This document shows, one piece after another, positions 24,710 to 34,228 of a DNA stretch of 53,633 nt. Positions within the stretch are counted from its first letter, which is position 1; each line of letters begins with the position of its first letter. The notes under the pieces are model-generated. The model was not told the DNA's origin and searched no databases. It was given only the letters and a program-made list of their open reading frames with translations. The DNA comes from an uncultured beta proteobacterium (GTDB lineage: Bacteria; Pseudomonadota; Gammaproteobacteria; Burkholderiales; Burkholderiaceae_C), in the NCBI GenBank assembly GCA_903914175.1, contig CAIWNX010000230.1, positions 1 through 53,633 of the forward strand, in the 5' to 3' direction. A program made the position numbers and the translations under genes.

Positions 24710-25583
24710 CCACACCCGTGATCGGTGTCCTTGTTGCCTGAACGAACTGACTGGCGGACTGGACAACTGGCATCACGTTTGCAACTCGTGCGGCTATGAA
24801 TCAGCCGCGCTTGACAACCGCATCAACGTGGAAGCAGCCGCCCTTTGCGAAGTGGCTCGCGAAGACGGCTTGCGCACATTACGGCAAGACAATTTCAAGG
24901 AATTGATGGGCATGATCAGCGCCCGCCTGACGATGCAAAGTCCAGCCCTGCTCGAAGTGGGCTGCGGTCATGGCTGGTTCCTGGAACTGGCAGCAAGACG
25001 CTTCGCGACCGTTGGCATTGAACCGGATCATCGGATGTTTCTCAAATTACAAGACAAGGGCCTCAACGTGATTGAAGGCTATTTCCCGGATGCGCTGAAT
25101 CCGACTGAAAAATTTGATGCCATCGTATTCAACGACGTTTTGGAGCACATCGCTGATCCTGAAGCAGCCCTGAAGGCCTGCCTGTCGATCTTCAAGAAAG
25201 ACAGCGTGCTGGTTCTGAACCTGCCTACCAGCGCTGGCCTGTTCTACCGTATGGCAAAGATAGGCAAGCAACTTGGTCTGGGCGGTGCTTTCGAACGCAT
25301 GTGGCAAAAGGACTTTCCCTCCCCGCACTTGCACTACTTCTCGGCGCCCAATCTGAAACTGCTGTTGCAACGCTGTGGTTTCAATGTCAAGTCATGCGCG
25401 AGCCTGCCCTCAATCCGGCTGTCAGGCCTGTACAGCCGGATCGCGTATGCGGATTCAACCAGGAAGTGGCGGCATGTGCTGCTCTGGTTTGCGCTGGTCA
25501 TCAGTTACCCCCTGGTGCGTTGGTTTACGAGCGACATCATGGTTGTTTTGGCCAGTGCTGATGGGACCGACAGGGAATTCTGA
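24690..25583 (+). CDS. SAM methyltransferase with N-terminal zinc-ribbon
   Basis: A 297-residue protein overlapping the previous gene by 20 bases. Residues about 13-36 hold two Cys pairs (CPCC and CNSCG) that look like a zinc ribbon. Then comes a class I methyltransferase core: LLEVGCGHGWFLELA, GIEPD, VFNDVLEHIADP. Zinc-ribbon methyltransferases of this layout are common in O-antigen and sugar-modification clusters. It may methylate a sugar or cap the chain. A hydrophobic segment occurs near residues 265-280. Confidence 0.84.
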   Translation: MLTCQTDHTRDRCPCCLNELTGGLDNWHHVCNSCGYESAALDNRINVEAAALCEVAREDGLRTLRQDNFKELMGMISARLTMQSPALLEVGCGHGWFLELAARRFATVGIEPDHRMFLKLQDKGLNVIEGYFPDALNPTEKFDAIVFNDVLEHIADPEAALKACLSIFKKDSVLVLNLPTSAGLFYRMAKIGKQLGLGGAFERMWQKDFPSPHLHYFSAPNLKLLLQRCGFNVKSCASLPSIRLSGLYSRIAYADSTRKWRHVLLWFALVISYPLVRWFTSDIMVVLASADGTDREF

Positions 25584-25605
25584 AATCCGCAACAAGGACC
25601 CGGCT

Positions 25606-25959
25606 GTGACAATTTCTCAACTCCTTCTCACCGCGTTGACGGTGATTGCCATGGCATCAGGGCAAGTCCTGTTCAAACTGGCCGCAAACCGGATGCCAGA
25701 CGGTGGATCCTGGCCAAGTCAGCTGATTTTCAACAGGTACTTGTGGTTGGCCATGGCCGTCTACCTCTCGGCCACGGCGCTGTGGGTGGCGCTGTTGCGT
25801 CAAATTCCATTGCATGTGGCCTACCCGTTTGTCGCGCTTGCCTTCTTTCTTGTGCCCTTGTTGGGCCATTGGTTCTTGGGCGAACCACTGCGCTGGCAAA
25901 GTCTGTTCGGGGCAATGGTGATTGTGCTTGGGGTATGGATTTCGGTTGGGCTCGAGTGA
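25606..25959 (+). CDS. Small DMT/SMR-type transporter (ArnE-like)
   Basis: A 117-residue protein with four membrane segments. QVLFKLAANRMP, TALWVALLRQIPLHVAYPFV and LGEPLRWQSLFGAMVIVLGV are the standard landmarks of the EamA/SMR half-size group that includes the ArnE/ArnF flippase subunits. Likely flips a lipid-linked sugar as a dimer. The start is a GTG with AAGGA in front. It follows the methyltransferase by 22 bases and overlaps the next gene by one base. Confidence 0.82.
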   Translation: MTISQLLLTALTVIAMASGQVLFKLAANRMPDGGSWPSQLIFNRYLWLAMAVYLSATALWVALLRQIPLHVAYPFVALAFFLVPLLGHWFLGEPLRWQSLFGAMVIVLGVWISVGLE

Positions 25960-27395
25960 TGCTTTGGAAAACGTGGATGAACATCAAGTCTGCGCCCTTC
26001 ACGCTATGGGTACTTGCCTTTCTTTTGACAGCGGGCCTGTCCACCCTGATCCCGCCAATGATGTCACCCGACGAGTCAAGCCATATCAACCGCGCCTACC
26101 TGATCTCGCAGGGCACCTTGCTGCTACAACCCTTGCCGCAAGACGCGCTGATCAACTCGATTCAGAATTCACCCGTCACGGCAAACGTTGCTACCAGCCA
26201 GCGACGCGGTGGTCGTGTGGGGGGAATGATTGACGCCGGATTGGTCGAGTTCACCGATAACCATCTTGCCTTGCTGATTCAAACGGACAAGAGGCTGACG
26301 TCGACAGATCAAGAACGGTTGGCTCGAATCACCTGGACCGACAAAGCAAGCTTCATTGCATTTCCAGGAACTGGCTACTACTTCCCGGCCATTTACACGC
26401 CCCAGGCCGTCGGCCTTGCCATCGGGCAGGCTCTCCACTTCGGTGTGGCGCAGTCATATCATCTGGCACGCGCTGCAACCTTGCTGATATGTTTTTCCTT
26501 ATTGGGGTGGGCATCAACACTGTGGCGGCCAAATTCTTTTGTCATGGCCGTCCTGCTGTTACCGATGAGTTTGTTTCAGTTGATGTCGCCTACCATCGAC
26601 GGCCTGTCCACCTCACTTGCCGTTCTGGCCATCGCCTTGTTCCTGTGGTCGGCCGACCTCAAACACAAACATTTAGTGCGTCATTCCTGGGGACTGGCTG
26701 TCTGCATTGTCCTGATCGTCACCTGTCGAACCCATTTGCTGCCCCTTTTACTGCTTCCTTTTTTTATCGCGTGGAAGCGCCACTCACGAAGAGACTTTTA
26801 TCTGGGTTGTTTTGTTGCAGCCATCGCCACTGCCTGGATCCTGTTTGCGCTGCAGACTACCAGTGATGTACGCGTGATCCGCCAACAAACGTCCGCCGAA
26901 CTCTTGCTGCAATACGCGACTTCGCCCATGGCGTTCTTGAGGGTCGTTCTTGCTTCACTGGCGGACGCCAAACTGTTCACTTTTTACGAACAGTCCTTTA
27001 TCGGCATACTGGGCTGGCTGGATGCACCGCTGCCAGCGTATTTTTATCCAATCCTTTGGTCTGGTCTGGCGCTATGCGCAACGCTTTCGCTGTCGGCGTC
27101 AACGTGGCGTGCGGATTGGCAGACAAGGCTTTTGCTGACAACGACTTCCATTGCCAGCGTTGTCTTGATGTTTCTAGCATTGCTGGTAACGTGGACGCCC
27201 CATCCGGCAACGGTGGTGCAAGGTGTGCAAGGCCGCTATCTTGTGGTGCCGGCGATCCTGCTGGGTTGTTCACTCAGTGGGTTTTCAGCGCCAGACGGAC
27301 CACGCCGGCGCCGATTTGTTTGGGTTACCGTGGCTGGATTTATGCTGTTTTGCCTCACGGCACTCATCATGACGCTGCTGCGTCGTTATCATTGA
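25959..27395 (+). CDS. DUF2142 membrane protein (GT-C-like)
   Basis: A 478-residue protein with about ten or more membrane segments. The stretch after the first segment (PPMMSPDESSHINRAYLISQG) has the DE(x)xH signature of DUF2142 and the acidic first periplasmic loop of GT-C enzymes. It may transfer a sugar from a lipid carrier in the periplasm, fitting the DPM-like transferase and ArnE-like flippase just upstream. It starts in a TGATG overlap. A Met six codons later is an alternative start. Confidence 0.82.
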   Translation: MLWKTWMNIKSAPFTLWVLAFLLTAGLSTLIPPMMSPDESSHINRAYLISQGTLLLQPLPQDALINSIQNSPVTANVATSQRRGGRVGGMIDAGLVEFTDNHLALLIQTDKRLTSTDQERLARITWTDKASFIAFPGTGYYFPAIYTPQAVGLAIGQALHFGVAQSYHLARAATLLICFSLLGWASTLWRPNSFVMAVLLLPMSLFQLMSPTIDGLSTSLAVLAIALFLWSADLKHKHLVRHSWGLAVCIVLIVTCRTHLLPLLLLPFFIAWKRHSRRDFYLGCFVAAIATAWILFALQTTSDVRVIRQQTSAELLLQYATSPMAFLRVVLASLADAKLFTFYEQSFIGILGWLDAPLPAYFYPILWSGLALCATLSLSASTWRADWQTRLLLTTTSIASVVLMFLALLVTWTPHPATVVQGVQGRYLVVPAILLGCSLSGFSAPDGPRRRRFVWVTVAGFMLFCLTALIMTLLRRYH

Positions 27396-27403
27396 CACCA
27401 TGG

Positions 27404-27419
27404 TTCCGGGATCCCGGAA
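27404..27419. repeat. Perfect 16-bp palindrome
   Basis: TTCCGGGATCCCGGAA in the 34-base gap between the DUF2142 gene and the deacetylase/transferase gene, followed by an AT-rich stretch. It could be an operator or a weak hairpin. It is the only clear break in an otherwise overlapping run of genes. Confidence 0.6.
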
Positions 27420-27429
27420 AATTTAATTA

Positions 27430-29481
27430 TTGTTTGCCCACCGCCCATTGGAATCCGAACTCATCCCCTACAGCGCCAGTCAGGGCTTGCCAGCGCAAGC
27501 TGTTTTGGTGTTGGCGCCGCACCCGGACGACGAGGTGTTTGGCTGCGGCGGTGCCATTGCCAGACATGTCAGCAAGGGACATCCGGTTCACGTGGTGGTA
27601 CTGACCGACGGAGCGCTTTACGGCGACGTGCAGGTGCGTCAGCACGAGAGTCAGGCAGCCGCCAAGGTACTGGGTTACGGCGAACCTGAATTCTGGAATT
27701 ATCCGGACCGCGCACTGCACTGCAGCGATGCACTGGTGCAGCGACTGGTCGACAAGATTGCGCAGACCGGCGCCGATCTGGTGTACGCACCCTCGCCCTG
27801 GGAGATCCACCCGGACCATCGACAAACCCAGTTGCTGGCAGTGGAGGCGGTACGCCGCTGTGCATCGCAAGTTCGGCTCGCTTTTTATGAGGTCGGCGCG
27901 CCACTGCGGCCCAATTTGTTGCTCGACATTACGCCATTGCTGCAGACCAAAGACACGGCCATGCGCTGTTTTACGTCGCAACTCGCCCAGCAAGACTACG
28001 GGCGACACATCCACGCCCTGAATCAATACCGCAGCTACACACTGGCGCACGAAGTTTTGGCTGCCGAGGCGTTTTGGCTGGTATCACCAAACGAATTGGC
28101 GCAGATCGCCTCTATCGGCTTGCTGGTGGGTGTATCCCCTGGTCTACAAGAATTCCCGGCAACTGCACCCGGATTGATGCCAAAGGTATCGATCCTGATT
28201 CGAAGCATGGACCGTGGATACCTGGTCGAGGCGCTGGACTCAGTTGCCTTGCAAACCTACCCGCATCTGGAGGTAGTGGTAGTAGCGGCCCGACCCGACC
28301 ACCAACCCCTACCAGCGAAGTGCGGCCCATTTCCTGTGAGACTGCTGCAAACCGACGTACCCCTGGCGCGCAGCCAGGCGGCAAACAAGGCCATGGCACA
28401 GGCGCGTGGTGAACTGTTTCTGTTTCTCGATGACGATGACTGGTTGATGCCCGGACATATTGCACGATTGGCACAGACACTCACCCATCAACCCCACGCA
28501 CTGGCTGCCTACACCGGCATCAGCGTCGTCGATTCGAACGGCCATCCAAAAGGGCAAGCTTTCGATCTGCCTTTCGATGCGATCCGTCAGATGGCAGGCA
28601 ACCTGACACCGATTCATGCCGTCCTGTTTCGCGCAAATGTATTAAGTCAAGGCTGTCGATTCGACGAAGCACTGGACTTGTACGAGGACTGGGATTTCTG
28701 GCTGCAACTGGCCAAGCTAGCACCGATGGTGCACCTGCCAGGTGTCAGCGGTGTCTACCGCATCCATGACAGTTCGGGTGTTCACACGGACCCGGGGCCC
28801 AGCGGAGCCGCAGCTGCCACCATCTATCAGAAATGGGCCGCAGATTGGAGTCCCGAGCAAATCAGCCTGATGATGCAGCGCGTTTGGACGTTCCCCGAAT
28901 TGCAATCGCGGTTAACAGATACCATCCAACATTCGTCGGAAACCACACAGCACTTGGCGGAGATCCGACAACAAATGGTAGAAACCAATGATGTACTGAC
29001 AACTGCAAGGCGTGATCTGACCGAAACGCAGCGCTTACTGGCTGACTCAGATCAGCAGTTGACAGACACACGTTTGCGTCTCGCGCAATCGAATCAAAGC
29101 CTGCTCGATGCAAATCAAGAGGCATCAGAATTAGGCCAGCTGCTGGCGCAAACCAAACAGGTATTGACGCAGACCGAGCAACAGTTGGCAGCTACCCGTC
29201 AAGGCTTGACTGATGCCAATCAGCAACTGGAAACAGGCCTGCATCTGCAGGCACAATCTGACGCCCGCACGGCTCAGCAGCAGCTACAAATCGAACAGCA
29301 AACACAAGAGATCGACGCCAAGACGGCCGAGCTGGCACGCCAAAGGCACGACCAGGCCGCACTGCTTGGCAGCCATAGTTGGCGAATAACAATGCCCTTG
29401 CGCTGGCTGGCCGAGCGCTCACGCGCCAGCCTTGTGGGCCAGTTCGTCCATCGGATTCGCAGCTCAAAAAAAAACCAGTGA
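27430..29481 (+). CDS. PIG-L deacetylase / GT2 glycosyltransferase / coiled-coil fusion
   Basis: A 683-residue three-part protein. Residues about 22-225 are a PIG-L/LmbE-type zinc deacetylase with PHPDDE (30-35) and HPDH (127-130). Residues about 252-470 are a family-2 transferase (VSILIRSMDRGYL, LFLDDDDWLMPG with the metal motif at 334-337, YEDWDFWLQLA). From about 500 to 640 there is a long Gln/Leu/Thr-rich coiled coil with near-repeats (LTETQRLLADSDQQL, LTQTEQQLAATRQGL), then SHSWRITMPLRWL, a tail common in large glycosyltransferases. A protein that both removes an N-acetyl group and adds a sugar is a plausible reading. The start (TTG) is uncertain; a TTG at 27448 is also possible and no good ribosome site is seen. 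Confidence 0.83.
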   Translation: MFAHRPLESELIPYSASQGLPAQAVLVLAPHPDDEVFGCGGAIARHVSKGHPVHVVVLTDGALYGDVQVRQHESQAAAKVLGYGEPEFWNYPDRALHCSDALVQRLVDKIAQTGADLVYAPSPWEIHPDHRQTQLLAVEAVRRCASQVRLAFYEVGAPLRPNLLLDITPLLQTKDTAMRCFTSQLAQQDYGRHIHALNQYRSYTLAHEVLAAEAFWLVSPNELAQIASIGLLVGVSPGLQEFPATAPGLMPKVSILIRSMDRGYLVEALDSVALQTYPHLEVVVVAARPDHQPLPAKCGPFPVRLLQTDVPLARSQAANKAMAQARGELFLFLDDDDWLMPGHIARLAQTLTHQPHALAAYTGISVVDSNGHPKGQAFDLPFDAIRQMAGNLTPIHAVLFRANVLSQGCRFDEALDLYEDWDFWLQLAKLAPMVHLPGVSGVYRIHDSSGVHTDPGPSGAAAATIYQKWAADWSPEQISLMMQRVWTFPELQSRLTDTIQHSSETTQHLAEIRQQMVETNDVLTTARRDLTETQRLLADSDQQLTDTRLRLAQSNQSLLDANQEASELGQLLAQTKQVLTQTEQQLAATRQGLTDANQQLETGLHLQAQSDARTAQQQLQIEQQTQEIDAKTAELARQRHDQAALLGSHSWRITMPLRWLAERSRASLVGQFVHRIRSSKKNQ

Positions 29482-30839
29482 AATTTTGGAATGGGGAATC
29501 GTCTTTGAGTGATATTTACCGCAAGGCTTTTGCGTTCTGGCAAAAATATGGAAGCAGGGAATTAGTCAAGCGAATTCGGGCTGAATTCGCCCTGAGGTCG
29601 CAGCAGGCGGTGGCGCGCGGGCAACCTTCAGCGCTTGCGCAGGCTACAGCGTCATTCATCATGCCGAAGGGACCGAGCCCCAGTGTGGCTCAAATGAGCA
29701 ACAAGAGATTTGAAGCACTAACGCCCCTGGCCACCTACTTGGCGCCTCCATCGCCCCACAACCGAATAAACATCGTCACCGACAGCATTGGTAGCGGAAG
29801 TTTGTTCGGCGGCGTTGGTACAGCCCTGATTTTTGCCACTTTGCTTGCCAATAAATTAGGGGCCAATCTGCGCATCATCACGCGCACCGAGCGGCCGCAG
29901 GCTGAAAACGTGGATCACATCTTGTCTGTTTATGGGCTGGCGTTACAGGGTGAAATACAGTTCAAGTTCCTGCCGCCTTACGATCACAGGGAAAGCATCG
30001 ATTTTTCCGAAACCGAATCCTTCATCACGACGTCATGGTGGACAACAAGCGCCACCCTGGCCAGCGTGCCGGCAAGTTCGATCATCTATTTGCTGCAGGA
30101 AGATGAACGAATGTTTTACCCTTTCGGGGACGACCGGCTCAAGTGCGAAGCGATCCTGCGTAACAGCGATATCCAATTCGTCATCAACACCCAATTGCTG
30201 TTCGATCATTTTGTGTCAGAAGGCTTTATCAATATCGCGCAACATGGCTACTGGTTCGAACCTTCATTCCCAACGCAGGTTTTTCACCCACGCCCAATCC
30301 AGAACAAGAGCAAGTACAAGTTCTTTTTCTACGCCAGACCGAACAATCTGCGCAATCTTTTCTATTTGGGCCTCGAAGTGATCGATGCTGCCATCGCACA
30401 GCAGATACTTGATCCGGCCGAATGGGAAATCATATTGGTAGGGAAAGACATACCGGATATTGTTTTTGAAGGCGACCTCGCACCTACCAAGCATGAAAAC
30501 ATGAGTTGGTCGGAGTACGCCGATCTGGTGGGCTCGATAGACCTGGGTTTGAGCCTCATGTATACACCCCACCCCAGCTATCCCCCACTTGATCTGGTAG
30601 CCAGTGGTGCTGTGGTTGTTACCAACAGATTCTCCAACAAGCAGAGTCTTGATCAATATTCCGCCAACCTCATTTGTGTCAACGCTGACCGTGAGGCGCT
30701 TTTGTGCGCCATGCGGGAAGGTGTTGCACTGGCAAAGGACAAAGGCCGACGGGAACAAAACCTTCAAAACAATGGCCTTGGCACGGACTGGCGTCTGTCA
30801 TTTGCCGACATTATTGAACGGCTAGCCGGGAATATCTGA
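29478..30839 (+). CDS. WsaF-like glycosyltransferase
   Basis: About 453 residues. IIYLLQEDERMFYPFGDD, FVINTQLLFDHFVSEGF and WFEPSFP recall WsaF, the Geobacillus S-layer-glycan rhamnosyltransferase, with a GT-B second half (FFFYARPNNLRNLFYLGLE, LSLMYTPHPSYPPLDLVASG). It likely adds rhamnose to the chain. Two starts are possible: GTG at 29478 in a GTGA overlap, or TTG at 29505 preceded by GGGGA; I list the first. Confidence 0.82.
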   Translation: MKFWNGESSLSDIYRKAFAFWQKYGSRELVKRIRAEFALRSQQAVARGQPSALAQATASFIMPKGPSPSVAQMSNKRFEALTPLATYLAPPSPHNRINIVTDSIGSGSLFGGVGTALIFATLLANKLGANLRIITRTERPQAENVDHILSVYGLALQGEIQFKFLPPYDHRESIDFSETESFITTSWWTTSATLASVPASSIIYLLQEDERMFYPFGDDRLKCEAILRNSDIQFVINTQLLFDHFVSEGFINIAQHGYWFEPSFPTQVFHPRPIQNKSKYKFFFYARPNNLRNLFYLGLEVIDAAIAQQILDPAEWEIILVGKDIPDIVFEGDLAPTKHENMSWSEYADLVGSIDLGLSLMYTPHPSYPPLDLVASGAVVVTNRFSNKQSLDQYSANLICVNADREALLCAMREGVALAKDKGRREQNLQNNGLGTDWRLSFADIIERLAGNI

Positions 30840-32005
30840 TGTTTGTGGCAGACCACCCCGCAGTTCCGTACGCGGACCCATGGAATATTCCGTTGTCAGA
30901 ACGGCTTCGCCTGCTGAGGCATGGCAAACACCGCATTGCCTACTATTATGAGAGCGCGAACAACAGCACGTTTCGCTATCGCGCCTACAACATGGTTCAG
31001 GTTCTCAATAGCGAGCCTGAAGATGGTTGCTGTGGAAGTTATTTCTTTCAGGCAGACCTGCACCGCATTGAAGAGATCGCCGATGCTGCCGATGTTCTTG
31101 TCATCTGCCGCTCGGGTTATAACAACAAAGTTAACCAGTTATTGACAAAGTTTCGCATCCGACGCAAGCGAGTACTTTTTGATGTTGACGATTTTGTTTT
31201 TAACACTGAGTATGCGCATCTGATCGTGAGCACACTGGGACTGGACCGCGAGGATCCGCGAGTCTGGGAAGACTGGTTTGCAATGATTGGCCGCATGGGA
31301 CAAACATTGCGTCTGTGCGATGGCGCCATCACGACCAACGACTACCTGGCCGCACGGATTACGGAATTTGCCCAAGTACCCGTCAATGTTGTCCCCAATT
31401 TCATGAACCGGGAACAATTGGATATATCTGACAAGGTATTCAATGGCAAGCAATCCAACGACTTTGTCCGCGATGGTGCCATTCATCTGGGTTATTTCAG
31501 TGGCTCGCCCTCGCATAATCTGGACTATGCCATCGTGGAAGCTGCTCTGGAGTCAGTTCTTGAAAGTGATTCCCGTACCCATCTGATGGTGGTAGGTTAC
31601 ATTGACGCCAGCCCTTCATTTGCTCGCTTTGGCAACCGGGTGATCCGTCAGCCATTTCATGATTACGTCAATTTGCAAAGACTGATCAGCCGGGTTGAGT
31701 TCAACCTGATGCCTTTGCAGTTCAATATTTTCACCAACTGCAAATCGGATTTGAAATACTTCGAATCTGCAGTTGTTGGCACCTTGAGCATTGCCTCACC
31801 GTCACAGAGCTATGCCTGCGCCATCCGGGACGGCGAAAACGGATACCTCGCACGGGCTCACCAATGGGCCAGCGTAATTCGACGTGCAATCGACAATATC
31901 GAAAACTACCCTGATATGGCCACTGTGGCCTATCACGATGCACGGACCAAATATGCTTGGTTTAACCAACGTGGGCGGATTCTTCAAGCATTGGGGTTTG
32001 AGTAA
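30839..32005 (+). CDS. GT4-like glycosyltransferase
   Basis: A 388-residue GT-B type transferase starting in a TGATG overlap. The first half holds STFRYRAYNMVQVL and VLFDVDDFVF; the second holds LGYFSGSPSHNLDYAIVE, FNLMPLQFNIFTNCKSDLKYFE and VGTLSIASP, the donor-binding end with its glutamate. It belongs with the WsaF-like neighbour in chain building. Sugar and linkage are unknown. Confidence 0.83.
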   Translation: MFVADHPAVPYADPWNIPLSERLRLLRHGKHRIAYYYESANNSTFRYRAYNMVQVLNSEPEDGCCGSYFFQADLHRIEEIADAADVLVICRSGYNNKVNQLLTKFRIRRKRVLFDVDDFVFNTEYAHLIVSTLGLDREDPRVWEDWFAMIGRMGQTLRLCDGAITTNDYLAARITEFAQVPVNVVPNFMNREQLDISDKVFNGKQSNDFVRDGAIHLGYFSGSPSHNLDYAIVEAALESVLESDSRTHLMVVGYIDASPSFARFGNRVIRQPFHDYVNLQRLISRVEFNLMPLQFNIFTNCKSDLKYFESAVVGTLSIASPSQSYACAIRDGENGYLARAHQWASVIRRAIDNIENYPDMATVAYHDARTKYAWFNQRGRILQALGFE

Positions 32006-32007
32006 CA

Positions 32008-32949
32008 GTGTCAAAGCACGAACTCTGCGGCGATGTAGCAGCGGTACTGGTTACCCATAACCCAAATTTGGATGCGCTTTGCGCAGCAATTGAGGCGGTG
32101 GCGAGTCAGGTCTCTGAAGTATTCGTCGTCGACAATGGATCGACTGGGGCCCCCAATTTGTGGCGGGACAAGCTCAGTGACGAATGTATTGAGCGCCTGC
32201 GATTCCTGCCTCAGTCCACCAATTTGGGAATTGGGGCCGCCCATAACTTTGGCATCGAACAGGCTCGAATGCATGGCTCTGCATTCGTTCTCTTGCTGGA
32301 CCAGGACAGTCAACTTCATCCGGGAACAGTCGCCCGACTGCGGTCAAGCTATGCGTCCTTGACGAAAGAGGGCTTTCGAGTTGCCGCGGTGGGGCCGCGC
32401 TATCACGACAACGCGAGAAACAGGCTTTCCAAATTTGTCCGAGTAGGGGTTTTTGGGTTTGACCTCGTCGACTGCAAGAGCCAGGACACAGCGCTAGAAA
32501 TTGATTTCCTGCTTTCATCAGGCTCCCTATTGCCGCTATCAAACCTGCAGGACATTGGCCCAATGGATGAAAGCCTGTTTATCGATCATGTCGATACTGA
32601 ATGGTGCTTCCGTGCGAAAGCCAAAGGCTTTCAGATATTTGGCGTTTGCGATGCCGTCATGACCCATGCATTGGGCGAACATCGCAAAGAATTTTGGTTC
32701 ACTCGGCAACGCATGGTTCCGTTTCATAGTCCGTTTCGGTACTACTACATGTTCCGAAACAGCGTTCTGCTGTACCGTCGCAGCTACATGCCCTTGGCTT
32801 GGAAGTTGGCCGATATACAACGATGCCTCAAGATTGCGGTCTTCTTTGGCCTCGTCGCCCCCAACCGCTTTGCGTGCCTGAAGATGATGGCGCTGGGCCT
32901 GATCGACGGCTTCAAAGGCGTGTCAGGCAAAAAGCCTGAACGCCCTTAG
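32008..32949 (+). CDS. GT2 rhamnosyltransferase-like (RfbF-type)
   Basis: A 313-residue protein starting at GTG two bases after the previous stop. AAVLVTHNPNLDALCAAIEAV, VFVVDNGSTG, NLGIGAAHNFGIEQA, LLLDQDSQLHPG, FLLSSGSLLP and DHVDTEWCFRAKAKG are the ordered landmarks of the RfbF/WbbL rhamnosyltransferase group. It is the last gene of the glycan cluster. A hairpin overlaps its 3' end. Confidence 0.87.
   Translation: MSKHELCGDVAAVLVTHNPNLDALCAAIEAVASQVSEVFVVDNGSTGAPNLWRDKLSDECIERLRFLPQSTNLGIGAAHNFGIEQARMHGSAFVLLLDQDSQLHPGTVARLRSSYASLTKEGFRVAAVGPRYHDNARNRLSKFVRVGVFGFDLVDCKSQDTALEIDFLLSSGSLLPLSNLQDIGPMDESLFIDHVDTEWCFRAKAKGFQIFGVCDAVMTHALGEHRKEFWFTRQRMVPFHSPFRYYYMFRNSVLLYRRSYMPLAWKLADIQRCLKIAVFFGLVAPNRFACLKMMALGLIDGFKGVSGKKPERP
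32917..32944. terminator. Hairpin at the end of the glycan cluster
   Basis: GGCG..TCAGGC (32917-32928) pairs with GCCTGA..CGCC (32934-32944) around an AAAAA loop. It lies in the last codons of the RfbF-like gene and between convergent genes. There is no T-run on either side, so ending transcription is only a guess. Confidence 0.4.
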
Positions 32950-32960
32950 ACCACGCCCAC

Positions 32961-34142
32961 CTACATCGTCTCACCAAACAGTTCCCGCCCAATCAGCATG
33001 CGCCGGATTTCGCTGGTGCCGGCGCCGATCTCGTAGAGCTTGGCGTCGCGCCACAGGCGGCCCAGCGGGTATTCGTTGATGTAGCCGTTGCCACCGAAAA
33101 TCTGCACGCCCTCACCGGCCATCCAGGTCGCTTTCTCGGCGCACCACAGGATGACCGAGGCGCAGTCCTTGCGCACCTGGCGCACGTGGTCGGTTCCGAG
33201 CAGGTCCAGGTTTTTGGCCACGGTATAGGCAAATGAGCGACCGGCCTGCAGCACGGTGTACATGTCGGCCACCTTGCCCTGGATCAGCTGGAACTCGCCG
33301 ATGCTCTGGCCAAACTGCTTGCGGTCGTGGATGTAGGGGATGACGTTGTCCATTACCGACTGCATGATGCCCAGCGGCCCGCCGGTCAGCACGGCACGCT
33401 CGTAGTCCAGGCCACTCATCAGCACTTTGGCGCCACTGCCGAGTCCGCCCAGAATGTTTTGCGCGGGCACCTCGCAGTTGTTGAACACCAGCTCGCACGT
33501 GTGCGAGCCGCGCATGCCGAGCTTGTCGAGCTTTTGCGCAACCGAGAAACCCTTCATGCCCTTCTCGATCAAAAACGCCGTGACGCCACGCGCGCCGAGC
33601 TCGGGCTCGGTCTTGGCGTACACCACCAGCGTGTCGGCGTCGGGCCCGTTGGTGATCCACATCTTGTTGCCGTTGAGCAGGTAGTAGCCGCCCTTGTCTT
33701 CGGCCTTGAGCTTCATGCTGATGACGTCCGAGCCAGCACCGGGTTCGCTCATGGCCAGCGCGCCGACGTGCTCGCCCGAGATCAGCTTGGGCAGGTATTT
33801 CTTGCGCTGCTCGGCGCTGCCGTTGCGGTTGATCTGGTTCACGCACAGGTTGCTGTGCGCGCCGTAGGACAGGCCGATGGAGGCCGAGGCGCGCGAGATT
33901 TCTTCCATCGCGATCATGTGCGCCAGATAGCCCATGTTGGCGCCACCAAACTCTTCACTCACCGTGATGCCGAGCACGCCCAGATCGCCCATCTTGCGCC
34001 ACAGGTCCATCGGAAACTGGTCGTTGCGGTCCGCTTCGGCGGCGCGCGGCGCGATCTCGGTCTGGGCAAATTCGCGCACCGTGTCACGCAGCGCGTCGAT
34101 GTCTTCACCGAGTTGAAAATTGAGTCCTGGCAAATTGTTCAT
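32961..34142 (-). CDS. liuA: Isovaleryl-CoA dehydrogenase
   Basis: A 393-residue flavin acyl-CoA dehydrogenase that oxidises isovaleryl-CoA to 3-methylcrotonyl-CoA in leucine breakdown. All parts are present: the helical N-domain, the beta-domain ([31 protein letters not shown]), and the catalytic glutamate in [15 protein letters not shown], the position used by isovaleryl-CoA dehydrogenase. The end has [20 protein letters not shown]. Ribosome site AGGAGA before the ATG. Transcribed after liuR; the usual liuB/C/D partners are not in the window. Confidence 0.95.
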   Translation of the reverse strand: MNNLPGLNFQLGEDIDALRDTVREFAQTEIAPRAAEADRNDQFPMDLWRKMGDLGVLGITVSEEFGGANMGYLAHMIAMEEISRASASIGLSYGAHSNLCVNQINRNGSAEQRKKYLPKLISGEHVGALAMSEPGAGSDVISMKLKAEDKGGYYLLNGNKMWITNGPDADTLVVYAKTEPELGARGVTAFLIEKGMKGFSVAQKLDKLGMRGSHTCELVFNNCEVPAQNILGGLGSGAKVLMSGLDYERAVLTGGPLGIMQSVMDNVIPYIHDRKQFGQSIGEFQLIQGKVADMYTVLQAGRSFAYTVAKNLDLLGTDHVRQVRKDCASVILWCAEKATWMAGEGVQIFGGNGYINEYPLGRLWRDAKLYEIGAGTSEIRRMLIGRELFGETM

Positions 34143-34228
34143 TGGATTCTCCTGGTTAGTAATTCTTGGGCACCACCATCAGACCCTGGCGTTCAAGACT
34201 GGTCTGAACGCGTGTCCAGATGATTTCC

